A stretch of 27,770 nucleotides of DNA, taken from Methylococcaceae bacterium. GTDB taxonomy: Bacteria > Pseudomonadota > Gammaproteobacteria > Methylococcales > Methylomonadaceae. The notes under the pieces are model-generated. The model had not been told where the DNA came from. It ran no database searches and saw only the letters and a program-made list of their open reading frames with translations. Location: contig JAKIVF010000037.1 of assembly GCA_021647145.1 (NCBI GenBank), positions 1 to 27,770 of the forward strand, written 5' to 3'. Shown here one piece after another: positions 24,940 to 27,770 of this stretch. Positions within the stretch are counted from its first letter, which is position 1, and each line of letters opens with the position of its first letter. Position numbers and translations under genes: made by a program.

Positions 24940-24960
24940 GCTTTATCCTCCAGTTACTTA

Positions 24961-26868
24961 TTATTTTTTATCTGCAATCTCTTTGCTTAGCCTTTCGACT
25001 AAATCAACAAATAGCAAACTACCTAAATCATCACCTTTTTGCGTTCTAACTGCAATGGTTTGATCATTTAATTCTTTATCACCGATAATTAGAAGATACG
25101 GTGTTCTCTGCATGGAATGCTCGCGAATTTTAAAGCCTATCTTCTCATTTCTCAAGTCTATTTTTACTCTATAGCCATATTTTTCTAATTCTTGTCTCAC
25201 TTGTTCGGCATATTCTTCATGCCGACTTGCAATATTCATCACCACAACTTGCACTGGAGACAGCCAGAGAGGGAATGTTCCAGCATGTTGTTCAATCAAG
25301 ATCCCAATAAACCGCTCTAATGATCCTAGTATTGCCCTATGTAGCATGACAGGCACCTGCTTTGACCCATCTTCAGCAATATAAGTCGCATCCAGCCGTC
25401 CTGGCATGGAAAAGTCAACTTGAATTGTCCCGCATTGCCAAACACGTTCAAGGCAATCTTTTAATGAAAATTCTATTTTGGGCCCGTAAAAAGCACCTTC
25501 GCCAGGTTGTAACTCCCAATCCAGTTTTTTATGGTTTAATGCAACCTCTAATGCTTTTTCAGCCTTATCCCATTCACCATCACTACCCACTCTATTCTCT
25601 GGTCGAGTTGATAGCTTAACTTGTATATCTTCAAAACCAAAATCTTGGTAGACTTCAAAAAGCAAATCAATAAAATTTAAAACTTCATTTTGAATTTGTT
25701 CTTCGGTACAAAATATATGCGCATCATCCTGTACAAAATTTCGTACACGCATTAAACCATGTAAAGTCCCTGACGGTTCATTTCGATGACATGAGCCAAA
25801 CTCAGCCATTCGAATTGGTAAATCTCTATAACTCTTTAAACCTTGATTATAAATCTGTATATGACAAGGACAATTCATAGGTTTAACAGCATAATCTCTA
25901 TGTTCAGAATGAGTTGTAAAAATCATATCACCAAATTTATCCCAGTGCCCTGATTTCTCCCATAATGAACGATCAACTAGCTGTGGCGTTTTAATTTCTG
26001 CATAACCGTTAACTCGTAACTTTTCCCTTATATACTGCTCTACCTGCTGATAGATTGCCCAGCCTTTTTCATGCCAAAAAACCATTCCTGGTGCTTCTTC
26101 CTGAGTGTGGAACAAGTCAAGTGTTTTAGCCAATTTACGATGGTCTCTTTTTTCTGCTTCTTCTAAGCGATGTAAATAGGCTTTTAATTCTTTTTTATCC
26201 GTCCATGCAGTCCCATAGATACGCTGTAACATTTCATTATTTGAATCACCACGCCAATATGCACCCGCAATCTTCATTAATTTAAATGCTTTAAGTTTGC
26301 TCGTGCTTGGCACATGAGGTCCACGACACAAGTCTGTAAAATCACCTTGTGTATAAAGTGAAAGTGCTTCATTTACTGGAATTGATTCAATAATTTCAGC
26401 TTTATAATCTTCTCCCAGCCCCTTAAAAAAATTTACCGCCTCATCCCTGGAAAGCTCTGTCCGTTTGATCTCAATATTCTCTGAAACCAAGTGCTGCATT
26501 TTTTTTTCAATTGCTTTTAAATCTTCAGATGCAAAAGGCCTTTCGTAAGAAAAATCATAAAAAAAACCATTTTCAATAACGGGTCCTATTGTTACTTGGG
26601 CATCAGGGTATAACTGTTTTACTGCTTGAGCCAATAAATGAGCCGTTGAATGGCGAATAACCTCAATTCCTTCCTCATCTTTTGCTGTAACAATCTGTAA
26701 ATCAACATCTTTGTCTATCAAATAACTAGCATCAACTAATTCCCCGTTAATTTTACCCGCTAATGTTGCTTTTGCTAAACCTGAACCAATAGACTGAGCA
26801 ACATCCATAATTAATACAGCTTTTTCAAACTCTCGTTTAGATCCATCTGGAAGGGTAATAACTGGCAT
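24961..26868 (-). CDS. thrS: Threonyl-tRNA synthetase ThrS
   Basis: This class II synthetase charges tRNA-Thr. Its 635 residues are close to the 642 of E. coli. Domains in order are a TGS domain (about 1-62, MPVITLPDGSKREFE), the editing domain (about 65-225, with HSTAHLLAQAVKQLYP), and the catalytic core with MNCPCHIQIYNQG and the GTLHGLMRVRNFVQDDAHIFC motif 2. These supply the Cys and His residues that bind the active-site zinc. MLHRAILGSLERFIGILIEQ forms motif 3, and the anticodon domain is C-terminal. It is the first gene of the translation operon. No Shine-Dalgarno is seen before the ATG, and a terminator lies only 34 bp upstream. Confidence 0.97.
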   Translation of the reverse strand: MPVITLPDGSKREFEKAVLIMDVAQSIGSGLAKATLAGKINGELVDASYLIDKDVDLQIVTAKDEEGIEVIRHSTAHLLAQAVKQLYPDAQVTIGPVIENGFFYDFSYERPFASEDLKAIEKKMQHLVSENIEIKRTELSRDEAVNFFKGLGEDYKAEIIESIPVNEALSLYTQGDFTDLCRGPHVPSTSKLKAFKLMKIAGAYWRGDSNNEMLQRIYGTAWTDKKELKAYLHRLEEAEKRDHRKLAKTLDLFHTQEEAPGMVFWHEKGWAIYQQVEQYIREKLRVNGYAEIKTPQLVDRSLWEKSGHWDKFGDMIFTTHSEHRDYAVKPMNCPCHIQIYNQGLKSYRDLPIRMAEFGSCHRNEPSGTLHGLMRVRNFVQDDAHIFCTEEQIQNEVLNFIDLLFEVYQDFGFEDIQVKLSTRPENRVGSDGEWDKAEKALEVALNHKKLDWELQPGEGAFYGPKIEFSLKDCLERVWQCGTIQVDFSMPGRLDATYIAEDGSKQVPVMLHRAILGSLERFIGILIEQHAGTFPLWLSPVQVVVMNIASRHEEYAEQVRQELEKYGYRVKIDLRNEKIGFKIREHSMQRTPYLLIIGDKELNDQTIAVRTQKGDDLGSLLFVDLVERLSKEIADKK

Positions 26869-26902
26869 TTTTTGTACTTAATTTTTTCGCAATTTTTGCA
26901 AT

Positions 26903-26928
26903 AAAAAAGCACCGCGATGCGATGCTTT
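26903..26928 (-). terminator. Rho-independent terminator after tRNA-Val
   Basis: On the minus strand AAAGCATCGC pairs with GCGGTGCTTT over a 3-base loop (10 bp, one G-U) and is followed by a run of six T. It begins 7 bases after the tRNA 3' end. It ends about 34 bp before the thrS start codon. Confidence 0.85.
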
Positions 26929-26934
26929 ATAATC

Positions 26935-27011
26935 TGGTAGGCACGAGTGGATTCGAACCACCGACCCCCACCATGTCAAGGTGGTGCTCTAACCAACTGA
27001 GCTACGCGCCT
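26935..27011 (-). tRNA. tRNA-Val, anticodon GAC
   Basis: The minus strand folds as a 77-nt cloverleaf. The acceptor arm pairs AGGCGCG with CGTGCCT. The D arm is GCTC/GAGC. The anticodon arm is CCACC/GGTGG with loop TTGACAT, giving anticodon GAC. The T arm is CGGTGG TTCGAAT CCACTCG-type with the usual TTCGAAT loop. The CCA end is encoded. It reads GUC and GUU. A strong terminator follows directly. Confidence 0.97.
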
Positions 27012-27100
27012 ATGGTCTTAAAGTTCAACCCTCGTATTATAAGCAAGACTATCATCTTATGCAACTTTATTAAATATCTAAGTACATTATAAATAATCGC

Positions 27101-27487
27101 TTATCTTGAAGCTGACTCTATGTATTTCCCAACTTTCTTCCAATCGACACATGGCCTAATAAACCCTTTAGGGTGAATCAAAGGACAACCTACCGCAGAA
27201 TCATCAATATAAAAATCACCAAAAGCTTTAGGGCTTTTTGTCCAGGAGCTTTGTGACTTGTTTTCATTAACCCCATACAACACAACATTGTTATTTTGTA
27301 AATAATTAACTGCTTCAGTTAAAAGCAAACCTTGTTTTTTTATATCAGAGCGCATTGTAAAAAGAATTATATCAGCACCATGATTATTAAATCTTTGCAA
27401 CCACTCTATTGCATATGGCACTGGCTTTCCAATCTGTGGATAGGCATGATCCACAATAGTACCATCAAAATCAACACATATAAACAT
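27101..27487 (-). CDS. Small HAD-superfamily hydrolase
   Basis: The 128-residue protein begins MFICVDFDGTIVDH, with the HAD motif I DFDGT carrying the nucleophile and acid Asp. Motif II is the Thr of ILFTMRS. A lysine in SPKAFGDFYIDD and the following Asp pair form motifs III and IV. The short insert between motifs I and II and the total size fit the small stand-alone HAD phosphatases of BT0820 type, whose natural substrates are unknown. I place the start at ATG 27487, with an AAGAGAGAA site about 10 bases upstream. A TTG at 27514 would add nine residues but runs through that site. It is monocistronic in view, on the same strand as tRNA-Val and thrS. Confidence 0.85.
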   Translation of the reverse strand: MFICVDFDGTIVDHAYPQIGKPVPYAIEWLQRFNNHGADIILFTMRSDIKKQGLLLTEAVNYLQNNNVVLYGVNENKSQSSWTKSPKAFGDFYIDDSAVGCPLIHPKGFIRPCVDWKKVGKYIESASR

Positions 27488-27514
27488 ACTAAAAAATTCT
27501 CTCTTAAAATTCAA

Positions 27515-27676
27515 TTATCCAAAAACCCTCATCAAACTAAATAAGGAATAATTACAGCATTCAACAATATATTTTTCCCCACCAAGATATTACGCCCAGT
27601 AACCACGAAAGACGTGGAACATTTATTAGTTGAAAATTCTTTATACCTTGATTAAACTCAAGGTTTAGATACAGGT
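27515..27676. repeat. Right-edge intergenic segment with two short inverted repeats
   Basis: CCACG (27603-27607) pairs with CGTGG (27613-27617), and ACCTTGA (27645-27651) pairs with TCAAGGT (27658-27664). The second follows the possible gene end at 27677 on the minus strand and could be a weak terminator; no clear T run is present. No gene is supported in this segment. Confidence 0.3.
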
Positions 27677-27770
27677 TTAAACAGCCATCATATTTAACTG
27701 ATGCCACTGAAAAGTAATATCATCAGTTAAATGATCTAACGGACAACCAGCTCTCCGATATGCATAATTA
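27677..27770 (-). CDS. Possible 3' end of a gene entering from the right edge
   Basis: A minus-strand frame is open from the window edge for 30 codons to a TAA at 27679-27677. It encodes AYRRAGCPLDHLTDDITFQW and a short tail ending MMAV. The composition looks protein-like, but the stretch also contains a 12-bp inverted repeat (27692-27703 with 27721-27732), so it could instead be structured intergenic DNA. No family recognised. Confidence 0.3.
   Translation of the reverse strand, partial: NYAYRRAGCPLDHLTDDITFQWHQLNMMAV

Overview
The window reads as a chromosomal stretch of an AT-rich gammaproteobacterium. Three gene orders point there: miaB-phoH(ybeZ)-ybeY-corC, thrS-infC-rpmI-rplT-pheS-pheT-ihfA-merR, and an FmdB-type zinc-ribbon gene upstream of aspS. 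A secreted protein with a VPLPA-type C-terminal sorting signal and a dispersed family of short inverted repeats resembling GTAGGGTTAACG...CGTTAGCCCAAC fit environmental lineages such as methanotroph-like or sulfur-oxidiser-like gammaproteobacteria. That placement is inference; genus cannot be fixed from this sequence.

Layout. 1-453: 3' part of an unrecognised gene cut by the window edge. 517-4200: glycogen synthesis pair glgB-glgA on the plus strand with a 4-bp overlap; glgB looks frameshifted in an A7 run just after its natural ATG. 4357-8018: minus-strand operon miaB-phoH-ybeY-corC (tRNA modification, ribosome/RNA quality control, ion or envelope homeostasis). 8245-8931: secreted VPLPA-CTERM protein with a perfect dyad upstream. 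9118-10782: ettA, an ABC-F translation factor. 10906-12736: nadA followed by a cysteine-cluster protein. 12837-15077: aspS and the fmdB-like gene. 15188-16219: pyrC, divergent, with a dyad immediately upstream. 16220-16832: the only long gene-free stretch, with two tandem hairpins. 16833-18226: DUF5710 protein, YaeQ-family protein and a cysteine-rich membrane protein. 18351-19115: exported trypsin-like protease. 19273-19349: tRNA-Pro(GGG). 19439-26868: translation operon from thrS to a MerR-type gene. 26935-27011: tRNA-Val(GAC) with a terminator. 27101-27487: small HAD-type phosphatase. 27677-27770: possible 3' end of a further minus-strand gene.

Most genes are housekeeping, and translation dominates: three aminoacyl-tRNA synthetases, IF3, L35, L20, EttA, MiaB, YbeY and two tRNAs. 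I found no CRISPR array, prophage, intact insertion sequence or defence island. The points most worth a second look are the glgB 5' frameshift, an AUC start codon for infC, the dyads upstream of the VPLPA-CTERM gene and pyrC, the inverted repeat bracketing tRNA-Pro, the hairpin repeat family, and the cysteine-rich membrane protein.
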